Assembly (NCBI GenBank): GCA_964030785.1
Contig: OZ034975.1
Span: forward strand, 46,917,069 to 46,981,068
DNA from: Siderastrea siderea
Taxonomy: Eukaryota; Cnidaria; Anthozoa; Scleractinia; Rhizangiidae
Reading direction: 5' to 3'
DNA length: 64,000 nt
Shown here: positions 36,101 through 45,231 of the stretch, piece by piece
Numbering within the stretch: position 1 is the stretch's first letter
Layout of the letters: the number at the start of each line of letters is the position of its first letter
The notes under the pieces: generated by a model
Told to the model about the DNA's origin: nothing
What the model saw: only the letters and a program-made list of their open reading frames with translations
Databases searched by the model: none
Translations under genes and position numbers: made by a program

Positions 36101-38416
36101 GCAGGCTTGGGGTTGTGTTTCATGTGTTTTCCCATAGGTTTGCATTCGAATTGGATCCTGGTAGAAATGTATAGAAGAAAGGAAAAGGTGAACGGACGGA
36201 AGAACGAACGAACTATGAGCGAGCGAAAGAACGGAGGAATGAAGGAACTAACGAAATAATGAATCTAAAAATGAATGCACGAACAAAGGGACGAACAGAA
36301 GAATGCGAACAAAGCGAACGAACGATCAAGCGACTCACCGCCTGAACGAACTAGACCAAAATACGGACAAACAAGTTAGCAAAAGAACGTGAAATTGAAG
36401 CAGCCCGAATTAAACGAACAAGAGTAACAAAGAACGAGAGGATAAATGGGAAATAAAAAAGACGGGGTGGGGGACGGGGGAAGGGCGGCAATCGATGAGG
36501 GATGAACAGCGACGGTGACTAAAGTTTAAATCACTTCAAATGCTGCTTTATTGATGACAATTTTTGTAACATGTTTGTACTTTTTAGTGTCTCCTCTCAT
36601 CAAACCGCTCACTGAACGTTCCATATATGTCATAGAGGGAAACGATATCACTTTCCCAAAGTGCATCGCGTCAGGGTTTCCTTCGCCAACCATCACGTGG
36701 TCTCGAGTGTTCTCCAGTCTCCCGGCAAGACGCAGCTTTTCCAAGAAGGGAAATCTCACAATCGTTAATACTACTGTGGAGGATTCTGGGATGTATGTGT
36801 GCGAGGCTACAAATTTCATTGGCAAGGCCCGAGTCATGACGCAACTTGTTATTCTATCGATACCAAGGTTTACTGTAAAACCACCTGAACAACTTACTAT
36901 CAACACAGGTAAGGAAGACTGCCAGCAATCTTTTTTTATTTTTTAAACATTGTAGAGCGCACTAGGAGTTCCTTGTATGCGCCATTAAATTCTTCACGCT
37001 GTCCTTGATGTTTATGTCGCTAAGGAAAACCACCCTTAACTTACCGAGTTCGCAAGTGGAACTGAATGTATTTCGAAAGTTGTTTTATTAAGTTTTTATT
37101 AAAAAAAACAACGCTACATGAAAGCCTTGAACCGTGGCACTTAATGAAGGATTTCATCCTTAGTCCACGTACTAAAAAGTTAAGAACCCATCGGCACTGG
37201 ACATGGTATCAAATTTCCTTATAAGGTAAAAAGCAGGGTTATTGGCTGATAACTTGTGGGCGGTAAACCAGAAAGAACTAATGCTAAAATATTAATAACC
37301 GAGATTGAGAATTCATAAAGGCGCCGGTTTCCTACAAGATTCTTGGCAGCGTCTGACTAGTTCTTGCGTTTGCGAGTATGGTTCCGACAAAATTTTGCAC
37401 TGAATTGAATTCCACTTACAACTGCAAGGCCGATTTCCTTATTTGGTTCCACTTCCGTCTTCAGTTAATTCAAGTTCCGAGAAACATTTAAATGACAAAC
37501 GTTCTTTTAATAGCGATCTGATTTACCTACTTTTCATTTCCAATAGGCGATATACTGACAGTCAACTGCAGTGCACAGGGAGACCAAACTTTACGTGTCG
37601 CGTGGAGTCGTGAGTATGCAGAGCTTCCCGATCATAGGGCAACTATTCGACGTGATGGAACCCTGATAATAACCCAAATAGTACCAGAGGATGCTGGGAA
37701 ATATTTCTGTATCGCCATTAGTGTGGGTGGCGCCATCACGGTTACCGCTGACATGAACCTCATTGTAGTAGAGAGTACGTGGCGTTATTTGTTACTGTCG
37801 CCAAACCTGGGTCCAGAGAGTTTTCAACACTAAAATTTCTTGTTCCACTTAAGTTCGAATACACTCGATTTTGAGACGTTTTTTTTAGTTGCTGCCTGGA
37901 TAAATCGCTCATATTAACGGTTCTTTCCTAACACAAACCAGAAAAACAAGAGGACAATATTTTCCTACACATGTATCTTTAAAAAGTCATAGCCATCAAT
38001 AGCTTGCCTGGAGGCGCGGTGATGCAGTGGTGAGCGCGTCGGCTTCCGAACGGAGTTTCGATCAGAAAAATGAAAGGTTTGTTTGTGAAAGAAGCTTCAC
38101 TCCACATTGTTACTCTCCACACGGGTGAATAAATAGGTATCGGCAAAAAAAAAAAAAAAAAAAAATTGGTGGAGGTAGTACATCCCACCCAGCAAAGAGT
38201 AGTGATACTTCTTGTTGCTTCTTGCTTCAGAGACCGAAGATAATTATTTCATTTGTTTCCTAGAGGGCATGAAGAGAGGCATTTGCCCCATACCTTTCCC
38301 TGTTGATGTCTGTGAAGAGGAGTCTGATGACGAATGCACACTGGATACTGACTGTTTTGGTGACATGAAGTGTTGCTCGGATTCCTGTCAGAAACTTTGT
38401 GTACAAACACCACAGA
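33174..38416 (+). CDS. Type II membrane collagen-3xIg-WAP protein, 7 exons (3' end not seen)
   Basis: Exons with matching phases: 33,174-33,369; 33,907-34,106; 34,634-34,886; 35,622-35,810; 36,588-36,908; 37,547-37,774; and 38,231 (or 38,264)-38,416. All introns are GT-AG. Exon 1 encodes a short cytoplasmic segment and a membrane anchor ([19 protein letters not shown]). Exon 2 is a helical stalk. Exon 3 has 18 Gly-X-Y collagen triplets and the start of Ig1. Exon 4 completes Ig1, exon 5 is Ig2, exon 6 is Ig3. Exon 7 is a WAP four-disulphide-core domain ([20 protein letters not shown], then SCQKLC). Ig exons are bounded by phase-1 introns, typical of shuffled domains. The last donor (GTAAGT at 38,417) points to more exons downstream, possibly beyond the Polinton. 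It is a paralogue of the collagen-Ig gene on the other strand at 13.4-15.4 kb. Likely an adhesive or matrix molecule; exact function unknown. Confidence 0.85.
34265..34565 (+). repeat. 114-bp tandem repeat in intron 2 (about 2.6 copies)
   Basis: Unit contains AATAAACAGTACCACAGGAA, AGTAGCTTTCATTTGAATGG and CACAGACTCAAAAGTTAG. Diverged single copies lie at about 30,745-30,880 and 37,140-37,180. Confidence 0.8.
36010..36103. mobile_element. Short palindromic MITE in intron 4
   Basis: Arms CGCGAATACAGCC and GGCTGTATTCGC, with inner arms CCGGCCGCT and AGCGGCCGG. About 94 bp, hairpin-forming, non-coding. Confidence 0.65.
36160..36425 (+). repeat. Degenerate GAAC-rich simple repeat
   Basis: Dense imperfect GAAC/GAAN tetramers. 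A cleaner (GAAC)n/(GAAT)n run lies at 38,448-38,512 in the intron after the WAP exon. Confidence 0.7.
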
Positions 38417-38594
38417 GTAAGTTGGCTACTCGCATTAATTTTATTAAATGAATAAATGATTGAATGAATGAATGAACGAACGAACGAACGAACGAACGAA
38501 CGAACGAATGAATATATGATCATTTCATTTATTAATATTCATTCATTCTCCATCTACGGGATAAATAGAACTCTCAATTGACCAGCTCCCAGTT

Positions 38595-38735
38595 GGCTTG
38601 ATAGCTCAGTTGGTTAGAGCAATGTACCGGTATCGCAGAGGTCATGGGTTCGATTCCCGTTCAAGCCTGAATTTTTTCAGGTTTTTTTTTCAACTGCTTA
38701 AGTTGAAATATCGTCACTGCGATGGTCTTCATATA
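38595..38735 (+). mobile_element. tRNA-derived SINE
   Basis: The head GGCTTGATAGCTCAGTTGG (box A) and GGGTTCGATTCCCG (box B) can form acceptor, D and T arms. The anticodon arm does not pair and lacks U33, so this is not a working tRNA. The tail (AAGCCTGAATTTTTTCAGG, CAACTGCTTAAGTTG, CACTGCGATGGTCTTC) matches the SINE at 29,866-30,176 on the opposite strand. Confidence 0.75.
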
Positions 38736-39555
38736 TTTCTATTAATTTTATTCTTATCCCATTCAGCATAAGTTGAGAAGGTGAACTGGACGGTTGCAAT
38801 TTTGGTCTGTTTTTACCCTTCTGATCATCCGACGATTTAGACGGATTTCCTGGACAAGTTATCCATTCAAACGGATAATCCATCTTCAATCAAGTCCCGT
38901 TTTTGCGCTTAGACGGATTATTCATCAGACGGGTTATCCGTGAGTCTGTGATGTGAAAACGGCCAACGCATGCGCAATGACTTGCGATAGGTTACGTTGA
39001 CGTGCATATAAATTGAATAGTCCTTATGCATGCTTTCGTTGCACTAGCTAATTTCACCTCTAAGAATTGCTTTCTAAACATTAACCTGTGTAGGCATTCA
39101 TCAACGAATTCCCAGAGCAGCAAACGTGAAAACATCCAGCTGCCAAGTGCGTGTAAAGAACTTCGTACAAACGAGGCTTTGGGGTGAACTTTGACATGGT
39201 AACGTAACATGCGCAAGGGCTGTTCCAGCAACTTATGTTCACTTTCAAAGGTTCTGTTGGCTTAAGCTGCGTTACTTACCACTATCTACGTAAATCTATG
39301 ATCACTTGTTTTGATTTTAATGAACTCAAATCTATACGCTAAAAGATCAAAGTCGGTCGCATGCAGAAACGCAGCAGCACGTTTGATACCCGGCGGGTGG
39401 AGGAAACGGTTTTGGTCGGACTTAATTTGAGCCTTTTTTGACGTTTCTTTTTTTTCTCCAAAGCTCGAGGGTGCGTTGATATTCTCTATGCTGGCTTCAA
39501 CAGCAGTAGTACATTACGCCCGTATGGACCCCGTAGCCTCGTTTTGATGTAAGGA
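38736..39555. other. Intergenic/intron, Polinton border region
   Basis: No gene seen. 38,830-38,950 carries repeated ACGGAT/ATCCGT words of a dispersed repeat. The Polinton's left terminus (expected 5'-AG with a 6-bp duplication) should lie somewhere here or just after. It cannot be fixed because the matching right end is outside the window. Confidence 0.4.
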
Positions 39556-39560
39556 TGACG

Positions 39561-39735
39561 TCATAACCGGAACCGGAAGTCACGTGTTTTTAAGAGGGGG
39601 AAACCGCTGACCAGTGGAACAAAAAGCATCGCAGGCTCATGGAAACCGGAAGTCACGTGTTTTGAGATGGGAAACCGCTGACGAGTAGGAAAAATCGATC
39701 GTGGGCTCAAGGGGAAGTAAAACCGCTGAGAAAAC
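39561..39735 (+). promoter_or_regulatory. Tandem repeat with CRE, ETS and E-box motifs near the Polinton left end
   Basis: A unit of about 73 bp beginning GGAAGTCACGTGTTTT (39,575 and 39,648), with a shorter third copy from 39,713. Each copy contains a GGGAAACCGCTGA-like block. Directly before it stand TGACGTCA (CRE-like) and two CCGGAA (ETS-like) words. CACGTG is an E-box. The regulatory role is inferred; it may also be part of the terminal repeat. Confidence 0.5.
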
Positions 39736-39778
39736 GCGGGCTCCAAGTCCAAAGTCCAATTTTTGCAGCGGGGGTAGG

Positions 39779-39786
39779 TATAAAAG
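39779..39786 (+). promoter_or_regulatory. TATA box for penton-like gene 1
   Basis: TATAAAAG, 38 bases upstream of ATG 39,817, the same spacing as at other promoters of this element. Confidence 0.65.
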
Positions 39787-39816
39787 GGTAAACCCTAGGG
39801 TTAGGGAGTAATCACG

Positions 39817-40872
39817 ATGAGTTTTTACATTACCCTGATCAGTGATCAAGCACAAGGCACGGGTCAAAAATTTACGGCTCGACTTCCTCGTTCGTATTAT
39901 TTGGTAGAAGATGATTGGGAAGCAGCCCTAGTTCATATCTCCCACCCGGGGTTTAATCAACAATGGGGAGATCAAACCAAACAGAATTGGACGCAAGAAG
40001 ATAGTCAAAAACATTGGATGAAAACAGATGTGAGATACATACCAAAACGTGCGGAGGGAACGGCTCCCCTTCAAGTGACGAAACAAATCCATTTACCCCC
40101 AGGGTATTACACCAATTTGAAAGAAGCATGGATTGCCATTGCGTACGAAATAGAAAAACAACACATGGACGTCATGATGGATATAACTAAAATGGACGTG
40201 GACGATCAAGCGAAACGACAACAACTCGCGGCTCTCAACCTGGCTCAACCCTACGTGAAAATCACCAATACAAGCATCGCCCCCGAATTAGATTCGTTGT
40301 ATGTACTGATTCCATCCAACATGCAATTTGAAATGGAATGGAAATTCGCTGGACTGATGGGGCTGGTGAAAGATGGCACACCAAGTGAACGCGTGGTCCA
40401 AGAAAACAATTATCTGGTCAAAAATATCGTGGATTACAACGATCGGCACAAATGGACAGTAACCACCGGTCCTGCCAACAAATATCCACCGTATGGTCAT
40501 GTGTCCGTCAGTTTTACCCACCCCGATTTCAATTATTATTTGTTCTTGGGTCCGAATCTCAGTCGACAAGTATTTCCCAGTACGCAAACGGTCAAACCGC
40601 AACAAGGGCAACAACAATTGATGATTTACACGGATCTGGTGTCCCAGAGCATTGTGGGAAGTCAAGAGAAAGGATTTTTACGTACCTTGGATGCCGGCAA
40701 TACCGATCATCAATTTGATACGACGCAACGGATGTATTTTCCTCTTGGCAAAACCATCTTTGACAGCATCGCCATCGATATTCAAACAGCGAATGGACAA
40801 CCGGCTCCTTTCAAACAAGGCAGAACCATCATTACCCTTGAACTCTCCAGAAAAAGTCAACGATTTATGTAG
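39817..40872 (+). CDS. Penton-like minor capsid protein, paralogue 1
   Basis: 351 residues. It begins MSFYITLISDQA and ends with the segment LMIYTDLVSQSIVG ... FLRTL ... IAIDIQTANGQPAPFKQGRT. This Y-x-D-(L/V) ... VG ... LLR ... G...F..G..xxxL pattern is shared with the genes at 45,232 and 46,290 and with Polinton minor capsid (single-jelly-roll, penton-type) proteins. Family role: occupies the five-fold vertices of the capsid. It is the most diverged of the three and stands alone with its own TATA box; its 3' end has an AATAAA at 40,878. The assignment rests on motif resemblance between paralogues; it could also be a fibre- or spike-related protein. Confidence 0.6.
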   Translation: MSFYITLISDQAQGTGQKFTARLPRSYYLVEDDWEAALVHISHPGFNQQWGDQTKQNWTQEDSQKHWMKTDVRYIPKRAEGTAPLQVTKQIHLPPGYYTNLKEAWIAIAYEIEKQHMDVMMDITKMDVDDQAKRQQLAALNLAQPYVKITNTSIAPELDSLYVLIPSNMQFEMEWKFAGLMGLVKDGTPSERVVQENNYLVKNIVDYNDRHKWTVTTGPANKYPPYGHVSVSFTHPDFNYYLFLGPNLSRQVFPSTQTVKPQQGQQQLMIYTDLVSQSIVGSQEKGFLRTLDAGNTDHQFDTTQRMYFPLGKTIFDSIAIDIQTANGQPAPFKQGRTIITLELSRKSQRFM

Positions 40873-40917
40873 AGAATCAATAAAGATCACAACATCTTTT
40901 ATTGATCTTTCGTATGT

Positions 40918-41031
40918 GGTTTTTTTTTTATAGAGAAACAAAAGGGTCACGTGGGAGGGAATGGCCCAATGAGAGAAGGCCCCATGATGCTTTGGGAGGG
41001 GAAGAGGTGGGGGGACCCCCCTCCCCCCTCC
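40918..41031 (-). promoter_or_regulatory. Minus-strand copy of the PolB promoter module
   Basis: Read on the minus strand, it has a GGGGGGAGGGGGGTCCCCCC block (41,030-41,003), an ATTGG box, CCTCCCACGTGAC (E-box) and TTCTCTATAAAA. The same blocks occur in the same order before PolB at 61,740-61,862. It points towards the 3' end of penton-like gene 1, where no minus-strand gene is seen. Confidence 0.65.
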
Positions 41032-41065
41032 TTAGATAGACCATGGTGCATTGCGCGAATCAGGG

Positions 41066-41073
41066 TATATAAG
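41066..41073 (+). promoter_or_regulatory. TATA box upstream of 41,151 gene
   Basis: TATATAAG, 85 bases before ATG 41,151. An out-of-frame ATG at 41,128 lies between. Confidence 0.5.
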
Positions 41074-41150
41074 TCAAGGGAGGCCACAGGACGCCATTCC
41101 TAGCTTTGAGCCGGTCCTAAGTGACTTATGTTTGTGGTGTGCGGGAAAAA

Positions 41151-41675
41151 ATGTCCGAAACGAGAAGGCGATTGGGTTCCTTGTGTAGTGTAGTGAATGT
41201 GGGAGGAGAAGAGGCGTTGAGGAGACGAGTTGGCCCGGAGAGGACGCCCGTGGAACGTCACACGAGGGCAATGTACGCCAGGAGGGAGGAAGCGTGGCGC
41301 CCCCTGAACAAACAGCGCGTGGCTGCGTTTATCCGTTTGTTTGTACTGTGTTTTGTTTCCACTGAGAATGGACTCCAACTGCACCCGATCACGTACAAGA
41401 TGATGAAGAAGACACTGGTTCGCAGGATTATCCCTTGGATATGTAAGTGGTTGGTTTTCAGTATGGAGGAAAGGTACTGGCCCATTTCATTAGAACATTT
41501 TAGAGAACTCGACTCCTTCTTGGGTGAGCACATGCCGCGCGTGCAGAAAGAGGATCAATGGGACACTGTGAGGTATTTTTTTAAAGAAATGATGAAGCAA
41601 AGGGAGGAATATAAACGACTCGAGGACATGGAGAGGGAAGCCATGGAGGCTGTGCGCCGGTGTTTGAACAGTTGA
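41151..41675 (+). CDS. Polinton accessory protein, unrecognised
   Basis: 174 residues from ATG 41,151; an upstream GTG in the same frame is not a likely start. The N-terminus is Arg-rich (residues 4-60). A hydrophobic/aromatic middle follows (FIRLFVLCFVS ... IIPWICKWLVF), then a charged, probably helical C-terminus (YFFKEMMKQREEYKRLEDMEREAM). It has its own promoter beside the inverted promoter module. No known domain recognised. The open frame and amino-acid bias support a real gene. Confidence 0.55.
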   Translation: MSETRRRLGSLCSVVNVGGEEALRRRVGPERTPVERHTRAMYARREEAWRPLNKQRVAAFIRLFVLCFVSTENGLQLHPITYKMMKKTLVRRIIPWICKWLVFSMEERYWPISLEHFRELDSFLGEHMPRVQKEDQWDTVRYFFKEMMKQREEYKRLEDMEREAMEAVRRCLNS

Positions 41676-41977
41676 ACATTTTTTAATTCCTGTTGAGTTT
41701 CTTTATTGTGAGTCAAGGCTGCTGTTCGTCAAGAGACATTTTATTTATGACCATAGTGCAAACTCAGTGTTGTCAGTTTTTTATTTTTTAATTAAAAAAG
41801 AGTTGATGTTACAAATGGTGGTCTGTGTTCTTTGCCACGTGGGTGGGTGGGGTGCTCCTATTTACAATTGAAAAAAGCTATCTACAATTTGAAAAAACTA
41901 AAAGAAAAGCTATGTACAATTGGAAAACTAAGAAATTAAAAAGGCTATGTACAATTCCAAAAGTAAAAACTAAAAAA
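41676..41977. other. Intergenic with short tandem repeat
   Basis: AT-rich. Three copies of a ~35-bp unit containing GCTATGTACAATTTGAAAA lie at about 41,875-41,965. Probable shared 3' region of two convergent genes (41,151 plus and 42,673 minus). Confidence 0.6.
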
Positions 41978-42673
41978 TTACAAATGAAAGTCTTCCAGTT
42001 CCATACGTAATTGATCAATGTTCTCGGGTAGACAGAACGTGCGGTTGAACAAGGCTTGAATTTCGGCTCGGGTTTTCTCGTCCACATCCCGGGATCCCAC
42101 AATAGCACTGCTTTGATGAAGGGTGGGCTTTTTAGGTCCCCAAGGGACAAATTGACTGCCAGTGACCAGGGTGGCGGCATTCTCATTGACTTGGTAGTAA
42201 TGGTCCGAGCGGTACCATGATTGACTGGGTATGTCAAACAGGTAGACGGGTTTGCCTAGATCCATAGCCAATTGCACAGTCCAACCAGTGCCTCCTTTCA
42301 CGCGTTTATGATCCGGTTCCAAGATGCCAAAGGCATAGATGGTATGGGCTTTTTTGGCAATTTGATAATTGCGTTGCAATAATTGCAAGGTGTAAAAATG
42401 ACTGGGCATTTGTTTGCCTAGTTTCTCAGCCGCCTGGTGAAGATGGGGGTTGGCCAGCATCAGGACTTCCACCGTAGAAGGGGTGATGAAAGTGGCTCGA
42501 GGATGGTTCGGGGGGACGAGGACTTCTAGTTGCATCCCAAAGTGTTTGGCATGTTCTTCCACGAGGGCATCCGTACCTTTGGCTCCCCCTGTGTAGACCA
42601 CATGGCCATGACCCACTTGCAGTTCCAAGGCACCGAGATCTTGTTCTCCGATCATGTCAATGTCTGGGGGCAT
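41978..42673 (-). CDS. SLOG-like Rossmann-fold protein
   Basis: 231 residues. The start at ATG 42,673 is chosen because a TATTTAAG box lies 46 bases upstream (42,719-42,712). Motifs: HVVYTGGAKGTDALVEEHA (the G-x-x-x-G-[AT]-D turn of SLOG/DprA-like folds), a RNYQIAKKAHTIYAF strand, GGTGWTVQLAMDLGKPVYLFD (GG-T... A...KPV), and a C-terminal SSAIVGSRDV. The SLOG superfamily binds nucleotides or their derivatives (DprA, LOG, TRPM and Thoeris sensor domains). It is transcribed divergently from the GRF gene across a CCAAT-rich promoter. Possible roles are DNA uptake/processing, nucleotide metabolism, or interference with host nucleotide signalling. The fold is well supported by motif order; the function is inference. 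Confidence 0.65.
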   Translation of the reverse strand: MPPDIDMIGEQDLGALELQVGHGHVVYTGGAKGTDALVEEHAKHFGMQLEVLVPPNHPRATFITPSTVEVLMLANPHLHQAAEKLGKQMPSHFYTLQLLQRNYQIAKKAHTIYAFGILEPDHKRVKGGTGWTVQLAMDLGKPVYLFDIPSQSWYRSDHYYQVNENAATLVTGSQFVPWGPKKPTLHQSSAIVGSRDVDEKTRAEIQALFNRTFCLPENIDQLRMELEDFHL

Positions 42674-42887
42674 GGCTTTTGAGAATGAAGATCTAGTGAC
42701 CAAGGGACCGTCTTAAATAGGGACAACGGGCCAATGGGAAGACAAGAGGTCCTTATTTGGATTGAACAAGCTGACCAATGGGAAGATAACAAGTCCTTAT
42801 ATGGGTAGGATAAGCTGACCAATGACAGGTAAGGGTCTAAGGTATAAAAAGGCATGGTCGGTAGGGGTGACATCAACCTTGAGTACG
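42674..42887. promoter_or_regulatory. Bidirectional promoter, SLOG (-) / GRF (+)
   Basis: Two outward TATA boxes: TATTTAAG on the minus strand (42,719-42,712) and TATAAAAA on the plus strand (42,843-42,850). Each lies 45-46 bases from its ATG. Between them are three CCAAT words (about 42,730, 42,775 and 42,819), two of them in a repeated CCAATGGGAAGA context about 45 bases apart. Confidence 0.75.
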
Positions 42888-43742
42888 ATGTCCACCGATC
42901 GGAAGAGAAAATCAACCCATCCCCCAGAGGGGAAGAAGAAGAAGAAGGCCATTCAACATATGACGCCCGTGGACTGTGATCCTGTGGTCTGCGAGGTCGT
43001 GGAAGACACCCGACCTGCGGTGGAAGATATGATGAAAGAATTGAATGATATGGTGTCCCCGGCTGAATACATGGTGACGTATGTCGAAGATCCTCCTCCC
43101 AGTTCGGTGGACACTATGGTATGCCCTTGCCATGAGGTGCGTTTGGAGGCCCGAGAATCTCAAAAGGGGTGGAAGTATGTGAAATGTCCCATGCAACCGT
43201 GTTTGCTGTTTTGTGGACAAGATCAAGTTCTGGAGTATATGAAAGCCGTGTATAGTCAACCTCATGTAGAAGTGATGGACATGTGGGGTGGTTTACAATG
43301 CTTTTGCCGTGAACCCGCTACGCTTCAACAGAGTCATTCGACCCAGAACCCCGATCGCTTGTTTCTGACTTGTTCCAAGAAAACGTGTGGCTTCTTCCGA
43401 TGGGCCGATCAACCCTTGGGTCCCAAGTATTGGACTTGGTTTCATGACAACCCTCCCAAAAAAGCCGATCAACAAGCTGAAGCACCCACCCGTGATGCTC
43501 AAGGATATCCCAAACGTGGAGTAGACATCCCTGGTCCTCCAGTCCAAAGCAAAGAGGACGTGGAACGAGAACGGCCCCTGACAGAGTATGAGAAACAATT
43601 GTTACGAGAAATTCAAGAGCTCAAGAACCGTCAAGAAATGATGGTAGCCCCAGCTCCACCACCCCCCAAGTACAGTGACAGTGTGGAGAACTGGCAGAAA
43701 GGTCTAGAGACCATCAGTTGTGGCCGTCTAGGTCTCTTTTAA
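42888..43742 (+). CDS. Double GRF-type zinc finger protein
   Basis: 284 residues from ATG 42,888, 45 bases after a TATA box; the frame extends upstream only by a CTG-type codon. The N-terminus is a Lys/Pro-rich basic patch (RKRKSTHPPEGKKKKK). Two zinc-finger-like Cys clusters follow. The first is CPCHEVRLEARES ... YVKCPMQPCLLF. The second is CFCREPATL ... NPDRLFLTCSKKTCGFFRWAD, a textbook GRF finger (C-x-C ... NxxRxFxxC ... CxFFxW). GRF fingers bind single-stranded DNA in APE2, NEIL3 and TOP3A. The C-terminus has a coiled coil (LTEYEKQLLREIQELKNRQE). An AATAAA lies at 43,754. Likely role: DNA-replication or repair-associated ssDNA binding. Confidence 0.7.
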   Translation: MSTDRKRKSTHPPEGKKKKKAIQHMTPVDCDPVVCEVVEDTRPAVEDMMKELNDMVSPAEYMVTYVEDPPPSSVDTMVCPCHEVRLEARESQKGWKYVKCPMQPCLLFCGQDQVLEYMKAVYSQPHVEVMDMWGGLQCFCREPATLQQSHSTQNPDRLFLTCSKKTCGFFRWADQPLGPKYWTWFHDNPPKKADQQAEAPTRDAQGYPKRGVDIPGPPVQSKEDVERERPLTEYEKQLLREIQELKNRQEMMVAPAPPPPKYSDSVENWQKGLETISCGRLGLF

Positions 43743-43777
43743 ATGAGAGAACGAATAAAAATGTTTTTATTTAGTCC

Positions 43778-44128
43778 ATGGAGTCTGTGTGTGATGCGTG
43801 GGATTCTGTCTTGTCCCTGGTACAATGGCAATGTCATCAAACCCTTTGCCAAGTCTTATATGATCACCAACCCGGGTCCAAAATCCCCATACCCCCTTGT
43901 CCCGAGGACACGCATCCTCTCCACCTCTTTGAAGAAACCCATGTCGACCGTAACTTGTATCGATGGGTGGTGTTTGTCTTATGGTTAAAAGCTCACCCGA
44001 ACGCCTGGCGATGGTATCGAGTCATTCAAAAGGCGCATCCCCACACGGTCCCCACCATACCGACCTTATGGGGTGAATGCCAGAACGTATGGCCCCTCGA
44101 AAGAAAAAGGTCTCCCAATCATGGTTGA
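43778..44128 (+). CDS. Small Trp-rich ORF upstream of integrase, unrecognised
   Basis: 116 residues. Trp-rich (for example YRWVVFVLWLKAHPNAWRWYRVIQ). Its last 52 bases overlap the integrase start in another frame. No family recognised. Support is the open frame in an otherwise tightly packed element and the AATAAA just before it. It could be an accessory protein or a remnant. Confidence 0.4.
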   Translation: MESVCDAWDSVLSLVQWQCHQTLCQVLYDHQPGSKIPIPPCPEDTHPLHLFEETHVDRNLYRWVVFVLWLKAHPNAWRWYRVIQKAHPHTVPTIPTLWGECQNVWPLERKRSPNHG

Positions 44129-45228
44129 GTCAGTACCACGATCCTCAGGCCCCCGGCAGTTTAGGAGGGGTGCAACGGTTTGCTAAAGCCCATCGTCTCC
44201 CTTTGAAAAAAGCTCAACGGGTCTTGGAACGGGATTTGGCCTATACGTTACATAAACCGCGTCGTCGTCGTTTTCCCACCGTCCCCGTCATTGTAGGAGG
44301 ATTAGATGATCAATGGGTCGCGGATTTAGTGGAAGTGCAACCCTTGGCCAAATATAATCGGGGTATACGATACTTGTTGACGGTCTTGGATGTGTTGTCC
44401 AAGTACGCGTGGGTCCAACCGTTGAAAGACAAAACCGGGGTGGCGTTGGTCCATGCCTTTGAGAAGATTTTGAAAGAAGGACGACGTCACCCCAATCGAT
44501 TGCAAACGGATCGAGGGAAAGAATTTTATAATCGGACCTTTCAACGATGGCTTGACGAGCAAAGCATTCAACATTTTTCCACCGAAGGGGATGCGAAAGC
44601 CAGTGTGGTGGAACGATTTAATCGGACCTTGAAAGAACGGTTGTACCGTTATTTTACCGCCGCCAACACCTTACAGTTTGACGATGTCTTACCCGAGTTG
44701 GTGCAAGGCTATAATGCCACCCGGCATCGAAGTATTGGCATGGCCCCTCAAGACGTGACGTGGGACAACGAAGAAGCCGTGTGGAAACGATTGTATGCCA
44801 AACGGTTGAAAGGCCAGAAAAAACCCCAATTCAAAGTCGGAGATCGTGTTCGTCTCAATAAGATTCATCGTACCTTTGAAAAAGGGTATTTACCCGGTTG
44901 GACCGAAGAAGTGTTTGTCGTGCATCGGGTGATCCCGGGCCCTGTACCCACGTATAAGATTCACGAATGGGATGATACCCCTGTCCAAGGTACGTTTTAT
45001 GAAGAGGATTTACAAAAAGTCCATGTGTCCGACGTGTTTCGGATCGAAAAGGTACTTAAGCGACAAAAAGATCGTTGGTTGGTCAAGTGGAAAGGGTGGC
45101 CCGACAAGTACAATAGTTGGATTCGTAGTCAAGACGTCACGTCTCTCCAACCACCCCAGAGGAAAAGCCCACCCAAACGACAACTGAAGACTAAAGAGAC
45201 AAGCCCACCCAAAAGACGACGCGACTAA
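44077..45228 (+). CDS. INT: Retroviral-type DDE integrase with chromodomain
   Basis: 383 residues. Integrase core: D83 (VADLVEV), D145 (LQTDRGKEFYN) and E179 (SVVERFNRTLKERL), the RNase H-fold DDE triad that joins element ends to target DNA. The N-terminal 75 residues are basic and helical. A C-terminal SH3-like segment (FKVGDRVRLNK) is followed by a chromodomain (FRIEKVLKRQ ... WLVKWKGWP, then WI) and a basic tail. The chromodomain probably steers insertion to marked chromatin. This is the standard Polinton integrase arrangement. The stop is 3 bases before the next ATG, which suggests a joint transcript. Confidence 0.93.
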   Translation: MPERMAPRKKKVSQSWLSQYHDPQAPGSLGGVQRFAKAHRLPLKKAQRVLERDLAYTLHKPRRRRFPTVPVIVGGLDDQWVADLVEVQPLAKYNRGIRYLLTVLDVLSKYAWVQPLKDKTGVALVHAFEKILKEGRRHPNRLQTDRGKEFYNRTFQRWLDEQSIQHFSTEGDAKASVVERFNRTLKERLYRYFTAANTLQFDDVLPELVQGYNATRHRSIGMAPQDVTWDNEEAVWKRLYAKRLKGQKKPQFKVGDRVRLNKIHRTFEKGYLPGWTEEVFVVHRVIPGPVPTYKIHEWDDTPVQGTFYEEDLQKVHVSDVFRIEKVLKRQKDRWLVKWKGWPDKYNSWIRSQDVTSLQPPQRKSPPKRQLKTKETSPPKRRRD

Positions 45229-45231
45229 AAA

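Noticed and set aside
38595..38668. Functional tRNA gene
   Set aside because: The anticodon stem does not pair, U33 is absent, and the SINE tail follows directly.
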